Positions 1 through 8,660 of a DNA stretch of 64,000 nucleotides are shown here, piece by piece (position 1 is the stretch's first letter; the number at the start of each line of letters is the position of its first letter). The notes beneath the pieces were generated by a model. That model had not been told where the DNA came from, made no database searches, and saw only the letters and a program-made list of their open reading frames with translations. Where the stretch lies: positions 1 through 64,000 of the forward strand of contig JAJZYT010000004.1 in the NCBI GenBank assembly GCA_021797915.1, written 5' to 3'. The stretch comes from Thermoplasmata archaeon. GTDB taxonomy: Archaea; Thermoplasmatota; Thermoplasmata; Thermoplasmatales; GCA-001856825. Position numbers and translations under genes: made by a program.

Positions 1-40
1 AGTGACATCCTCCCCCAGCTAACGCAGGGGGCTTCCCGTT
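1..40 (-). repeat. Right-end hairpin of TnpB element E1 (omega-RNA 3' region)
   Basis: Read on the minus strand, a GGAAG box is followed by a C5/G5 stem-loop and then AGGATGTCA, at the end of the first TnpB gene. The same plan (GGAA, stem-loop, AGGATGTCA) recurs at the right end of the second element near 17748. In this family the guide RNA is derived from the tnpB 3' end and this flank, so the E1 guide would lie just left of the window and cannot be read here. Confidence 0.6.
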
Positions 41-1260
41 TCAGCGACCGGAGTTGCCATTGCTGGCAGAGCTCCGATCTCCACGGGCGTGAATTCGGGA
101 GTGCCCCTCCCTATCTTTGTCAGTCCCATATTGCGTATATTTATTGCGGCATTCAGGTCCCTGTCCATGGCAAGGCCACAGACACCACAATGATATATGC
201 GGTCAGACAACTTCATGTCGTCTTTAATGTTGCCGCATTTTGAGCATTTCTGTGACGTGTGCATGGGATCTACCAGTACAACAACAGCACCAGCACTTTC
301 AGCCTTGTACGTTGTATACTGGATTATACTGTTCCATGATGCATCGACTATGCTCTTTGACATATGGTGATTCTTCACCATTCCTGCTATGTTCAAATCC
401 TCAAGCGCAATCAGATCGTGTTCATTGATCAGTTGTCTCGAGATCTTGTGAGCGAAGTCATCCCGCTGCCTCGCTATCTTCCGGTGAATTATCGCAACCC
501 TTTTCTTTGCCTTCTTTCGCTTTCCCGATCCTTTCATCTTCCTTGATAGATCCCTCTGCGCTTTCTTGAGTTTCTTCTCTGATTTTATGAGGAAATGAGG
601 AGGCTCGATCTGCTCTCCGTCGCTTGTTGTGATCAGTGCCTTGAGGCCGAGATCAATACCTATGGGATTCATGAACTCTGGGGAATTGGCATGATGCTCT
701 TCCAAGTCCCCCCCTTCCTGCCTCTCAGTTCCACCATCCCCGTATTGATCTGCAGTGACGGTTATGAACCAGTCTCCCACGGTATCACGCTTGACTGAGA
801 GCGTTTTGATTTCTCCAATTATGGGTCTATGCATGAACATTCTCACTTCCCCCAGCTTGGAAAGCCATACATGACCATTGTCCATTATCCTGAATCCTGA
901 TTGCGGATATGTGATGGAACTGTATCTCTCTTTTGATTTGAATCTTGGGAATCCTGCCTTTATGTTTTTCCCGTTATTTTTCTCCTCAGTCCTTCTGAAG
1001 AAGTTGCCGTACGCCTTATCCAGTCTCCTTGCAACGTCCTGGAGAACCTGAGAGTGGATGCTGCGGTATTCAGGAAATGCATTCTTTACTTCAGGTATTT
1101 CATCCTGCTGTGAGTTGTAGTTCACTCTCTTCCCCGATCTGTAAGCATATATCCTCTGCTGGAGCATTGCATTGTAGAGTTCACGGCAGAGGTCGAGCGT
1201 ACTGTTCAGGGTAGCGACCTGCAAATCTGTGGGATATATCCTGAACTTATACATTCTCAT
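19..1260 (-). CDS. tnpB: TnpB, IS200/IS605-family RNA-guided nuclease (element E1)
   Basis: Full-length 413-residue TnpB (OrfB). The RuvC-like triad is visible: Asp203 in GIDLGLKAL, Glu287 in ALEDLNIAGM and Asp368 in MDRDLNAAIN. Between the last two lies a zinc ribbon, with CxxC pairs at 339/342 and 358/361. An acidic insert (about 173-198) precedes the first RuvC motif. TnpB proteins are omega-RNA-guided DNA endonucleases that help IS605-type elements persist. No TnpA transposase is nearby, so this is an IS1341-like element needing transposase in trans. Terminal hairpins flank the gene on both sides. All catalytic residues are present, so it is probably functional. Confidence 0.93.
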   Translation of the reverse strand: MRMYKFRIYPTDLQVATLNSTLDLCRELYNAMLQQRIYAYRSGKRVNYNSQQDEIPEVKNAFPEYRSIHSQVLQDVARRLDKAYGNFFRRTEEKNNGKNIKAGFPRFKSKERYSSITYPQSGFRIMDNGHVWLSKLGEVRMFMHRPIIGEIKTLSVKRDTVGDWFITVTADQYGDGGTERQEGGDLEEHHANSPEFMNPIGIDLGLKALITTSDGEQIEPPHFLIKSEKKLKKAQRDLSRKMKGSGKRKKAKKRVAIIHRKIARQRDDFAHKISRQLINEHDLIALEDLNIAGMVKNHHMSKSIVDASWNSIIQYTTYKAESAGAVVVLVDPMHTSQKCSKCGNIKDDMKLSDRIYHCGVCGLAMDRDLNAAINIRNMGLTKIGRGTPEFTPVEIGALPAMATPVAETGSPLR

Positions 1261-1321
1261 TGCGCCTTAACGCCTGCCAATCTATGCGCAACAGTATGTC
1301 CATTGTAACTATAAATCTTTA

Positions 1322-1370
1322 GCTCGCTTTCATCCCCTCTCTTGCGAAAGGGGACTTCCCGCTCGCATGC
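1322..1370 (-). repeat. Left-end hairpin of TnpB element E1
   Basis: On the minus strand a CGGGAAG box precedes a stem-loop whose arms CCCCT and AGGGG lie at 1334-1353. It mirrors the right-end hairpin at 1-40, which also begins with CGGGAAG and has a C-rich/G-rich stem. Subterminal hairpins at both ends are the known recognition structures of IS200/IS605 elements, so this is taken as the left end. Confidence 0.5.
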
Positions 1371-1436
1371 GTTAAAATTCCCTTAAGGGATTCTCCACAT
1401 CAGAACTCACCCTTTGTTACGGGTAATGCATTTAAG

Positions 1437-2393
1437 TTGGATTGCAATTACAACCCAAAGATGCAGGCAAAGGAGTCAAAACTAGGAGGAACGCCACTCA
1501 TTCACGCCAAGAAGCTTGGAGATTTCTTAAAAGTTAACCGACTTTATGTGAAGTACGAGGGTACGAATCCCACTGGAACGCAGAAGGACAGGCCAGCTTC
1601 GCTACACGTCAAGAAGGCACTCGAGGAAAAGTACGATACAATTGTGGTAGGTAGCTGTGGAAATTACGGGGCGGCAATCGCTCATTACGCGTCCCTGAGC
1701 GGTTTGAAGTCGAGGGTCTACGTACCGAAAGAGTTCCATTCACCACGACTTGAAGAAATAAAAGAGATGCATGGAGCAGAATTGATACTAGTTCCCGGAA
1801 AGTACGAAGACTCAGTAGAAATGAGTAAGAAAGATGCAAGGGAGAACAACTGGTTCGACGCCAATGCCGGTGCCTATCCAGATCTGGGTTTACTCGCATA
1901 CTCAAGAATATCCACGGAATTATTTGAATCGATGGGAGAAATCCCGGACGCGGTTTCTGTTCCGGTAGGTAATGGGACGACGCTTGCTGGAGTTTACAAG
2001 GGTTTTTTCGATCTCAGAGAATCCAATAAAACCAAGAAATTGCCAAGAATAATAGCTGCAAGCACAGATGGGGGGAACCCTGTGATTGAAAGCTTCATAA
2101 GGGGTCAGAAAGAGATTACAGATTTTCCAGTTGAGCGAATCAAGGAGACCGAAATAAACGAACCTTTAGTCAACTACCGTTCATACGATGGTGACCTTGC
2201 ATTCAAAGCAGTAATAGATTCAGGAGGAACTGCAGAGTATGTTACGGACGGAGAGTTAAGCGAATATCACACTTTGTTGAAGAAATACGAGAGAATTGAC
2301 GCCATTCCTGCTGCTACCGCATCCATTGCCGCAATAGCGCACTTTGTGAAAAGGAACAACAATGGGACCTTTGTTGCAATAGTGACGGGTTGA
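1437..2393 (+). CDS. Threonine synthase-like PLP-dependent enzyme
   Basis: A 318-residue fold-type II PLP enzyme. The Schiff-base lysine is Lys50 in GTQKDRP, the substrate loop SCGNYGAA follows at about 73-80, and the phosphate-binding loop VGNGTTLAG lies near 177. The closest fit is threonine synthase (O-phosphohomoserine to threonine). It is shorter than most threonine synthases, lacking the long N-terminal region, so another beta-replacing enzyme is possible. The TTG at 1437 gives a protein starting just before the conserved KLGGTPL segment; an ATG at 1461 is an alternative start. It stands alone between the TnpB element and a convergent methyltransferase gene. Confidence 0.75.
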   Translation: MDCNYNPKMQAKESKLGGTPLIHAKKLGDFLKVNRLYVKYEGTNPTGTQKDRPASLHVKKALEEKYDTIVVGSCGNYGAAIAHYASLSGLKSRVYVPKEFHSPRLEEIKEMHGAELILVPGKYEDSVEMSKKDARENNWFDANAGAYPDLGLLAYSRISTELFESMGEIPDAVSVPVGNGTTLAGVYKGFFDLRESNKTKKLPRIIAASTDGGNPVIESFIRGQKEITDFPVERIKETEINEPLVNYRSYDGDLAFKAVIDSGGTAEYVTDGELSEYHTLLKKYERIDAIPAATASIAAIAHFVKRNNNGTFVAIVTG

Positions 2394-2417
2394 TCATTTC
2401 ACCAATTCTAGAGTGGT

Positions 2418-3116
2418 TCAAATATCGATAATATCCTTATGACTGCAACCGATGGCTCCCATCAGAATACGGTATTCGTAGGGAGAGAGTATCGCTCTTG
2501 AAATAACTCTTCTGAAAAGAAGTGTTGTCTTTTGGACTCTGTGCTTGGGATAGTTATTCTCGATCAGACTCTGACGGAATTTTTCTATCAACCTATCGTT
2601 TTCTCTTCTGCTGATTGTTTCTATCTTCTTTTTCTTGCCTCCACCAAACATTTCATAGAACAAGATTGCAGCCGCACTCGATACGTTCAATATAGGATAC
2701 TCATCATCTGCGGGAATATGAACGAAGAAATCGCACATTCCAAGTTCCTCATTAACCAAGCCGATATCTTCACGTCCAAGTACAATTCCTATTTTTCCCT
2801 TTATTTCGGAAGTCAATCTAACAAACTCCTTTGGCTCAAGATAATTGCGAAGTACCTCCTTCGGAGAATCACTCTTCACTCCGGAAGTCCCTGCAACATA
2901 ATCCAATCCCTTGATTGCATCCTGCAGCGAACTTACCATCCTGCATTTGGAAAGTATCTCGCTTCCCTTCATTGAACGAAACAAATCCTCACTGGGAATT
3001 CTGTTAATGTTTACCACGGTCAGGTCCTTGAGCCCGAAGTTCTTCATGAGTCTTGCAATCGCTCCTAGGTTTCCCGGGTTCTTGGGTTCAACAATTATTA
3101 TTCTCACTGATTGCAC
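2418..3116 (-). CDS. trmJ: tRNA (cytidine/uridine-2'-O-)-methyltransferase TrmJ, SPOUT family
   Basis: A 232-residue SpoU/TrmH-type methyltransferase. Motif 1 is the N-terminal EPKNPGNLGAIARLMKNFG (10-28), motif 2 is IVLGREDIGL (111-120) and motif 3 is ILNVSSAAAILFYEM (142-156); together these form the trefoil-knot SAM site. Archaeal members of this arrangement modify position 32 of tRNA anticodon loops. The start is GTG at 3116, with an in-frame GTG nine bases further in. It diverges from folC across a short AT-rich promoter region. Confidence 0.85.
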   Translation of the reverse strand: MQSVRIIIVEPKNPGNLGAIARLMKNFGLKDLTVVNINRIPSEDLFRSMKGSEILSKCRMVSSLQDAIKGLDYVAGTSGVKSDSPKEVLRNYLEPKEFVRLTSEIKGKIGIVLGREDIGLVNEELGMCDFFVHIPADDEYPILNVSSAAAILFYEMFGGGKKKKIETISRRENDRLIEKFRQSLIENNYPKHRVQKTTLLFRRVISRAILSPYEYRILMGAIGCSHKDIIDI

Positions 3117-3171
3117 AATCTTAATTTTGAACGCAAATAAACATTTTTACTCAAGGAAGTGTTCAAGCCCG

Positions 3172-4521
3172 ATGGACGGGGAGAAATTCCTGTTTACGCT
3201 TTCAAGATTCGGGATAAAGTTGGGACTTGGACCCACAAAAGCTCTTGCTGAATCCCTCGGTAATCCACAGGATAGCTTCAGGAGTGTTCACGTTGCGGGT
3301 TCTAATGGGAAAGGGTCCACAACAACTCTAATCTACAGAATTCTAAAGAGAAAATTTGCGACGGGTATTTACACATCTCCGCATATTAGAAGATTCAATG
3401 AAAGAATAATTGTAATGGATAAGGAGATACCGTCGGCATTCATCGATGAGTTCGTCTCCAATCACACTTCCAAAATAGAATATAATGGGGAAGAGACTCA
3501 GCTTACTTTCTTCGAATATACCACAAACCTGGCTTTCGATTATTTCAGGAAGAGTAATGTACAGATAGCCGCAGTAGAAGTGGGACTTGGAGGAAGACTC
3601 GACTCTACGAACATAGTGTCACCGGAGGTGTCCGTGATTACGAGTATCTCACTGGAACATGCTGATAAACTTGGTGGAAGCATCGAATACATTACACGAG
3701 AAAAAGGCGGGATAATCAAAAAAGGAAAGCCCGTTGTATTGGGCAAAATGCCTGATAGCGCTAATTCCATCTTGCGCTCGATTGCAAAGCAGAATGATGC
3801 TGAAGTTAAGGATATTGTAAATTTAGAAGTTAGAAACTTGAGTTTCTCACTTTCCGGTACCAAGTTTGTGGTAGATACCCAGATGGACACCTACGAAGTG
3901 GAGCTGAAAGCACTCGGGGAGCACCAAGTCAGTAACTCAATTGCAGCTATCCTTGCTTGTGAATCTATCAATGAAAAGCCGAGCAAGAGTGAGATCACGC
4001 AAGGATTGAAAGAGGACCAGATTCCAGCTAGATTCGAGGTCAGAAGATCTGACCCATTATTGATCCTTGATGGGGCTCATAACTCCGAAGCTTCAAGGAT
4101 CCTTAGTTCAAACATCAGAAGATATTCTGTGAAGGATCCACTTATTGTGCTTGGAGTTCTACGGGACAAGAATAGCTACAACATACTCCAGAACTTATCA
4201 GAGGTTTCTGATAGTATACTGATAACGGAACCTGATGAACCAGAAAGGAAAAAGGATGGTGAAGAATTGAAAAGAGAGGCGAGACTGTTCTTCAAAGAAG
4301 TCTATGTCCAAAAGAGACCTTCTGAAGCACTGGAGGCAGCATTAAAGGCGAATAGAAATACAATAATTACTGGGTCCCTCTATCTGGTCGGGGAGATGGA
4401 ACTGTTGCTCGACGAGAAAGATAAATCAAAAATGGTTCCAGTGGAAATGGAGGAGACTGGAAACGCTACGGGCCCAGTCAAAAGGAAACCAGATGATAAT
4501 CAGTTTCCAATGGAAATATAG
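3172..4521 (+). CDS. folC: Folylpolyglutamate synthase/dihydrofolate synthase-like
   Basis: A Mur-ligase-family protein of 449 residues from the ATG at 3172. The open frame extends upstream to 2911, but homology begins at GEKFLFTLSRFGIKLGLG, so the ATG is preferred. The ATP loop VAGSNGKGSTT lies at 41-51, and a DGAHNSEA motif typical of FolC lies in the C-terminal half. It joins glutamate to dihydropteroate or folate. With the dihydropteroate synthase at 46760-47830 it implies folate-type pterin synthesis. The last 30 residues are charged and Pro-rich and lie outside the usual family end. Confidence 0.87.
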   Translation: MDGEKFLFTLSRFGIKLGLGPTKALAESLGNPQDSFRSVHVAGSNGKGSTTTLIYRILKRKFATGIYTSPHIRRFNERIIVMDKEIPSAFIDEFVSNHTSKIEYNGEETQLTFFEYTTNLAFDYFRKSNVQIAAVEVGLGGRLDSTNIVSPEVSVITSISLEHADKLGGSIEYITREKGGIIKKGKPVVLGKMPDSANSILRSIAKQNDAEVKDIVNLEVRNLSFSLSGTKFVVDTQMDTYEVELKALGEHQVSNSIAAILACESINEKPSKSEITQGLKEDQIPARFEVRRSDPLLILDGAHNSEASRILSSNIRRYSVKDPLIVLGVLRDKNSYNILQNLSEVSDSILITEPDEPERKKDGEELKREARLFFKEVYVQKRPSEALEAALKANRNTIITGSLYLVGEMELLLDEKDKSKMVPVEMEETGNATGPVKRKPDDNQFPMEI

Positions 4522-4574
4522 GGGTGACAGAACAGCCCCAGATATTTAGTCGTTTTGGTAAAAGACATGATAAG

Positions 4575-4612
4575 AAACGGTTTTAATACGGTAACTTTTT
4601 TCTTAATGTATC
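4575..4612 (+). promoter_or_regulatory. Likely cdc6 promoter
   Basis: A TATA-like TTTTAATA lies about 30 bases before the ATG at 4613, with no Shine-Dalgarno motif between them. This fits a leaderless archaeal transcript. Confidence 0.4.
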
Positions 4613-5869
4613 ATGGGAAGTTCATCCAAAAATTTATTTGAAAAATTCTCGAATGACTCCTTAATAGTTAAGGGGCAGAGGCAGGCATTAGAGCCTGGCT
4701 TTATACCTGAAAGACTTCCCCACAGAGAAAAAGAAGCAGAACTCTTAGCCGAGATTCTATCACCATCACTCAAGAATTACAAACCATCGAATGTGATAAT
4801 TTTTGGAAAACCAGGGGTCGGGAAAACCAGCGTTGTCAAATTCGTTGAGAGTGAAATTTCTAAAGCTATGCAGTCAAGACTTGATACAAAAATAAAGCTC
4901 ATCGATATCAACTGTGGCGTAGTTGACAATCCATATGGTGTTCTCCTCGCTGTAGGGGATGGTCTGCTTGAATCTTGGGAAGAAAAGCTTCCATTTACTG
5001 GCTGGCCGCTCGATAAACTCTATAACACCGTTCTGGAAAAGGTCAAAAATTTCGCAGGTATCACAATCGTCGTACTTGACGAAATAGACAAGCTTGTAAA
5101 GAAGAGTGGGGACTCGGTACTCTATCAATTATTGAGGATTAACGAAGTTACAAGCGAGGGCAGAGTATGCCTCTTAGGAATCAGCAACGACTTGCGTTTC
5201 ACAGAGTATCTCGACCCTAGGGTAAAGAGCCGACTCATAGAGGAGACAATGGTTTACAATCCATACAACGCTTCCCAGATCTATGACATATTGAGAGACA
5301 GATCGCTCTATGCAGGCATAGCGGACTCAATAGACGAGTCTGCGATGAAGACCTGTGCCGCGCTTGCAGCTCAGGAGCACGGTGACGCAAGAAGAGCAAT
5401 CGACATGCTCAGAATAGCGGTTGAACTGACGGAGAAAGGCAACAGCAAACGAATAGAAGACAATACGATATATGAAGCAAAGAATAAGCTGGAAAGGGAT
5501 GTAGTAGTTGAGACGGTTTCGACTCTGCCGCTGCACAGCAAACTAGTTCTCTTCTCAATCTCGCTCATAGACGAAATAAAAAATGGTGGGAGTTCAAATA
5601 TGGGTGAATTCTACGATTTATACGAGCGTATAGCAGATAGGATGGGAATCAGTGGCCTCACACAGAGAAGAGTTGCAGACATAATAGGTGAACTTACCAA
5701 TCTCGGACTTATAGATTCGAAGGTACAGAGCTTTGGCAGATATGGGCGGACGACAACAGCGACCCTAAATTACAGTTCCTCAAGGATGAAGGACATAGTT
5801 CTGAGCGATGAGGTTCTGGGGCAGCTAAAGGACGTCAAACCATTGCAGAAGTCGCTTCCTGTTTCGTAA
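4613..5869 (+). CDS. cdc6: Orc1/Cdc6 replication initiator
   Basis: A 418-residue AAA+ initiator. Walker A GKPGVGKTS is at 65-73 and Walker B VVLDEIDKL at 153-161. A sensor-2 region with HGDARRAID is near 260-268, and a C-terminal winged helix (about 320-400) contains RRVADIIGEL. It binds origin repeats and loads the MCM helicase, which is encoded at 48180-50285. I found no repeated origin-box array next to the gene, so an origin here is not supported. Confidence 0.95.
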   Translation: MGSSSKNLFEKFSNDSLIVKGQRQALEPGFIPERLPHREKEAELLAEILSPSLKNYKPSNVIIFGKPGVGKTSVVKFVESEISKAMQSRLDTKIKLIDINCGVVDNPYGVLLAVGDGLLESWEEKLPFTGWPLDKLYNTVLEKVKNFAGITIVVLDEIDKLVKKSGDSVLYQLLRINEVTSEGRVCLLGISNDLRFTEYLDPRVKSRLIEETMVYNPYNASQIYDILRDRSLYAGIADSIDESAMKTCAALAAQEHGDARRAIDMLRIAVELTEKGNSKRIEDNTIYEAKNKLERDVVVETVSTLPLHSKLVLFSISLIDEIKNGGSSNMGEFYDLYERIADRMGISGLTQRRVADIIGELTNLGLIDSKVQSFGRYGRTTTATLNYSSSRMKDIVLSDEVLGQLKDVKPLQKSLPVS

Positions 5870-5899
5870 ATTTATATATCTTTGACCTAATCGGGTATC

Positions 5900-6436
5900 G
5901 TGAAGGCGAAGGCAATTCTTATTATTGGTATGCCAGGTTCAGGCAAAGATGAATTCGCTATTGTTGCACGTGAAATGGGGATTGAGGTGATCAACATGGG
6001 TGATATTGTGAGAGAGTATACCTCAAGCACAGGGGTCAGCATTTCGATGAGCGGAGAAATAGCATCGAGAGAAAGGAAGGCTAACGGGATGGACATCTGG
6101 GCGAAGAGAACGATAGAACGAGTCAAGAGTAATTTCGTCGTTGTCGAAGGAGTAAGGAACATCGAAGAAATTCAAAGATTCAGAAAGGACATGGTAATTG
6201 GCCTAGTTGTAAGCATTTCATCCGGACGTGATACAAGATATGCCCGCCTATTAAAGAGGGGAAGGGAAGACGACCCTAGGAATATAGAAGAATTCGCGGT
6301 GAGAGAAAAGAGGGAACTCTCTTGGGGTATAGGAGAGGTCTTAGCTACGGCGGACCGTTACATCTGCAACGACTCTTCCATCGATGCCTTCAAGGAAAGT
6401 GTCAAGGAATTTCTCAGGCAACACATAATTCAATAA
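5900..6436 (+). CDS. UPF0200-family P-loop nucleotide kinase-like protein
   Basis: 178 residues with an N-terminal P-loop GMPGSGKDEF (9-18) and adenylate-kinase-like topology (MGDIVREY, then WAKRTIERVK, then VVEGVRNIEEI). This matches the archaeal UPF0200 family, whose substrate I cannot name. The start is GTG at 5900, preceded by a TATA-like TTTATATA at about 5872, consistent with a leaderless message. Its 3' end overlaps the convergent GMP synthase glutaminase gene by 23 bases. Confidence 0.75.
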   Translation: MKAKAILIIGMPGSGKDEFAIVAREMGIEVINMGDIVREYTSSTGVSISMSGEIASRERKANGMDIWAKRTIERVKSNFVVVEGVRNIEEIQRFRKDMVIGLVVSISSGRDTRYARLLKRGREDDPRNIEEFAVREKRELSWGIGEVLATADRYICNDSSIDAFKESVKEFLRQHIIQ

Positions 6437-6980
6437 AGTTCTTGAATATATTCTGTCCAAACTGAGTGTGCTCCACTTCAGGATGAAACTGAAGTGCGTA
6501 CCTTTTCAACCCGCTGTTCGCCATTGCTTGCACCTTGCACGTTTCCGATGATGCAAGAAGATCAAATCCCGGAGGGACATCCTTCACTTCATCGTTATGG
6601 CTTTCCCACGCTGCAAACTTATCTGGAACTCCTTTCAAAATTGAATCTTTTTTAGACACCGTAATTTCTACCTTTCCAAATTCTGGATGCACCGCCGGGG
6701 AAACTTTTGAACCATAGTACAGACCCATGAATTGAGCACCCGCACATATTCCAAGTATAGGGACTTTCATCTTTTCCAGGAACTCAGAAGTATTTCCCAA
6801 TCTGAAACTTTCATAAGCGATGGAAGGAGCGCCTCCGGAGAGAACTAAACCATCTGCATCGTCGATATCCTCAATCTTGGATTCGTTGCTCCTTATTTCA
6901 CATTCAACGTCGAGATCTCTCAGCACTCTCCATTCCCTGTGAGTCCACTGACCTCCGTTGTCCATCACATATATCTTCAA
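6414..6980 (-). CDS. guaAA: GMP synthase, glutamine amidotransferase subunit
   Basis: A 188-residue class I glutaminase. The nucleophile is Cys79 in GICAGAQFMG and the triad partners are His166 and Glu168 in FHPEVEH. It releases ammonia from glutamine for the separate ATP-pyrophosphatase subunit that makes GMP from XMP. Archaea keep the two halves as separate genes, and the partner is not in this window. It works downstream of the IMP dehydrogenase at 35827. Its upstream neighbour is a TrmB regulator on the same strand, 13 bases away, so the two may be cotranscribed. Confidence 0.92.
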   Translation of the reverse strand: MKIYVMDNGGQWTHREWRVLRDLDVECEIRSNESKIEDIDDADGLVLSGGAPSIAYESFRLGNTSEFLEKMKVPILGICAGAQFMGLYYGSKVSPAVHPEFGKVEITVSKKDSILKGVPDKFAAWESHNDEVKDVPPGFDLLASSETCKVQAMANSGLKRYALQFHPEVEHTQFGQNIFKNFIELCVA

Positions 6981-6993
6981 ACCGTTTCACGTC

Positions 6994-7701
6994 TCATATT
7001 TTTCTGCTGGATAACATCTCTATGTAGCTATTTATATGCTCGGCTAGAAGAGGATTATCGCTGAAACCGCAGGCAGAAAGATCAGGGGCTGCGATCAATG
7101 CTCTCGAACCATCAGAAACCATGTCTGTCGCTATAAGGGAATTGTTCCTGAAGACTCTTGTGCCCTGAGGAACGCGCTGATTGTCCGGTGCGACAATTGA
7201 GACTGTGACATTTCTTGTTATGGCAGACTCAATCTCTTTCCCTAGTTCCTGCCTGAGTTCTCTCAATTTCGGGGTAGAGATTGATGCAAATCTCTCTGCG
7301 GAGTTTAGTACCTCCTTCATCTTCTCAAGAACCCGATCCCTTCCGTAGATTGTGTAAATCAACTGAGGAAGGCCTTGCTGGGTCAGGAGCTCACTCATAT
7401 CGGTTAGTTTTTCAAATAGAATATCGAGGTTTTTTGAAAAATTCTTTCTGATTTCGTAGATGTTCTTGGCCTTGAACACCTTAGGTCTACCCTCCAGGGA
7501 AGTAATAAAACCCCTCTCTTCGAGCTTTTCCAGGACTTTATAGGTCGAAGTTCTTGGGATTTTAGCAGTCATTGCTATTGTATCTGGCGTGCTTGCACCT
7601 AACAGTATGAGTGCCAAGAACCCTCTCAGCTCATAATCTGTCATTGCGAAACTCTCGAAGTATTTCGATACTTCGGCGAGTTCTTTTTCAAAATCTTCCA
7701 T
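6994..7701 (-). CDS. TrmB-family transcriptional regulator
   Basis: A 235-residue protein with an N-terminal winged helix (about 18-75). It contains YELRGFLALILLGASTPDTI and the recognition segment PRTSTYKVLEKLEERGFI, followed by a linker helix and a phospholipase-D-like C-terminal sensor domain (about 110-225). TrmB regulators commonly control sugar transport or central carbon genes. The target here is unknown. It shares a 47-base divergent promoter region with ttuA. Confidence 0.82.
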   Translation of the reverse strand: MEDFEKELAEVSKYFESFAMTDYELRGFLALILLGASTPDTIAMTAKIPRTSTYKVLEKLEERGFITSLEGRPKVFKAKNIYEIRKNFSKNLDILFEKLTDMSELLTQQGLPQLIYTIYGRDRVLEKMKEVLNSAERFASISTPKLRELRQELGKEIESAITRNVTVSIVAPDNQRVPQGTRVFRNNSLIATDMVSDGSRALIAAPDLSACGFSDNPLLAEHINSYIEMLSSRKI

Positions 7702-7748
7702 GGGTAATAATAAAAAAGGCTTTTATAATTTTTTTCACTACAAGGGCA
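7702..7748. promoter_or_regulatory. Divergent promoter region, trmB-like gene and ttuA
   Basis: Only 47 bases separate the two start codons. An AT-rich core with CTTTTATAATT in the middle could serve as TATA box in both directions. The adjacent regulator could therefore control itself and ttuA at once; that last point is inference. Confidence 0.45.
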
Positions 7749-8660
7749 ATGAAATGTTCCCAGTGCAAAAACGAGGCCGTTGCCTTCCTGAAGTACAATG
7801 GGAGTCACCTGTGCGACAAACACTTTATCAAATTCTTTCAGAAGAGGGTGAATCTTGAGTTCAGGGCTGAATTAAGAATCACAAGGCCGGTGAGAATCGG
7901 GGTTGCACTTTCGGGTGGGAAAGACAGTTCTGTCGCGCTACACGAGACAAAGCGAATTTTTGGCATGAGGAAAGACGTGAGTATCATAGCTGTAACGATA
8001 GATGAGGGAATCAGCTCATATCGTCCAGAAACGATGAAGGCTGCTGAATCTCTCACGGCAAAACTGGGTATCGAACATCGGATTCTGAGGATCAAGGATG
8101 CATTCGGCGTAACAATGGACGACGTTTCCCAGGGTGGTCGACTTACCCCTTGCAGCTATTGCGGAGTATTCCGAAGGAAACTCATCAATGGCGCTGGTAT
8201 TGAAGAAGGGCTTGACTATATGGTTACCGGACTAAACTTGGATGACACTGCTCAGTCCATGATGATGAATCTGGTCAGGGGGGACATTGCAAGAATCGGA
8301 AGAATGGGACCACACAGTATCTCGAAAGATGGTCTGGTCCCTAGGCTCCAGCCGCTAAGGAAGATTCCTGAGAAGGAGGTAATGTTGTATGCTATACTCC
8401 AAGGAATAGACTTTTCTCACTCGACCTGTCCATATGCGGACAGAGCGATCAGGAATGAATTCCGGGAGTCTATTGACAGATGGGAGGAAAGATCGCCTGG
8501 AACAAAGCATTCTATAGTAAATTCGGTAGATAAGATTAAGGCATTAATCCCACTTGAGAGTGATATCAAGATGGGGAAATGTAAGATCTGTGGGTCTCCT
8601 TCTCCAGGAGACATCTGCCAGAGTTGCGCATTTGAAAAGGAGGTCGGGACATGGACCTGA
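7749..8660 (+). CDS. ttuA: tRNA 2-thiolation protein, TtuA/Ncs6 family
   Basis: 303 residues from the ATG at 7749; the open frame begins further upstream but runs through the divergent promoter. An N-terminal zinc site (Cys3, Cys6, Cys22, His25) is followed by the PP-loop SGGKDS at 55-60. The catalytic CSYCGVFRR segment follows, then a second C-terminal zinc finger (CKICG and CQSC). Such enzymes thiolate uridine in tRNA: U54 for TtuA, wobble U34 for Ncs6. The two subfamilies cannot be separated confidently by eye. The stop overlaps the next start by 10 bases. Confidence 0.88.
   Translation: MKCSQCKNEAVAFLKYNGSHLCDKHFIKFFQKRVNLEFRAELRITRPVRIGVALSGGKDSSVALHETKRIFGMRKDVSIIAVTIDEGISSYRPETMKAAESLTAKLGIEHRILRIKDAFGVTMDDVSQGGRLTPCSYCGVFRRKLINGAGIEEGLDYMVTGLNLDDTAQSMMMNLVRGDIARIGRMGPHSISKDGLVPRLQPLRKIPEKEVMLYAILQGIDFSHSTCPYADRAIRNEFRESIDRWEERSPGTKHSIVNSVDKIKALIPLESDIKMGKCKICGSPSPGDICQSCAFEKEVGTWT

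Noticed and set aside
2911..3171. N-terminal extension of the folC frame by 87 codons
   Set aside because: It overlaps the opposite-strand trmJ start region and has no family similarity; the ATG at 3172 begins at the conserved core.
4522..4612. Replication origin next to cdc6
   Set aside because: Origins often adjoin cdc6, but only a 91-base promoter-like gap is present, without repeated origin-recognition boxes.
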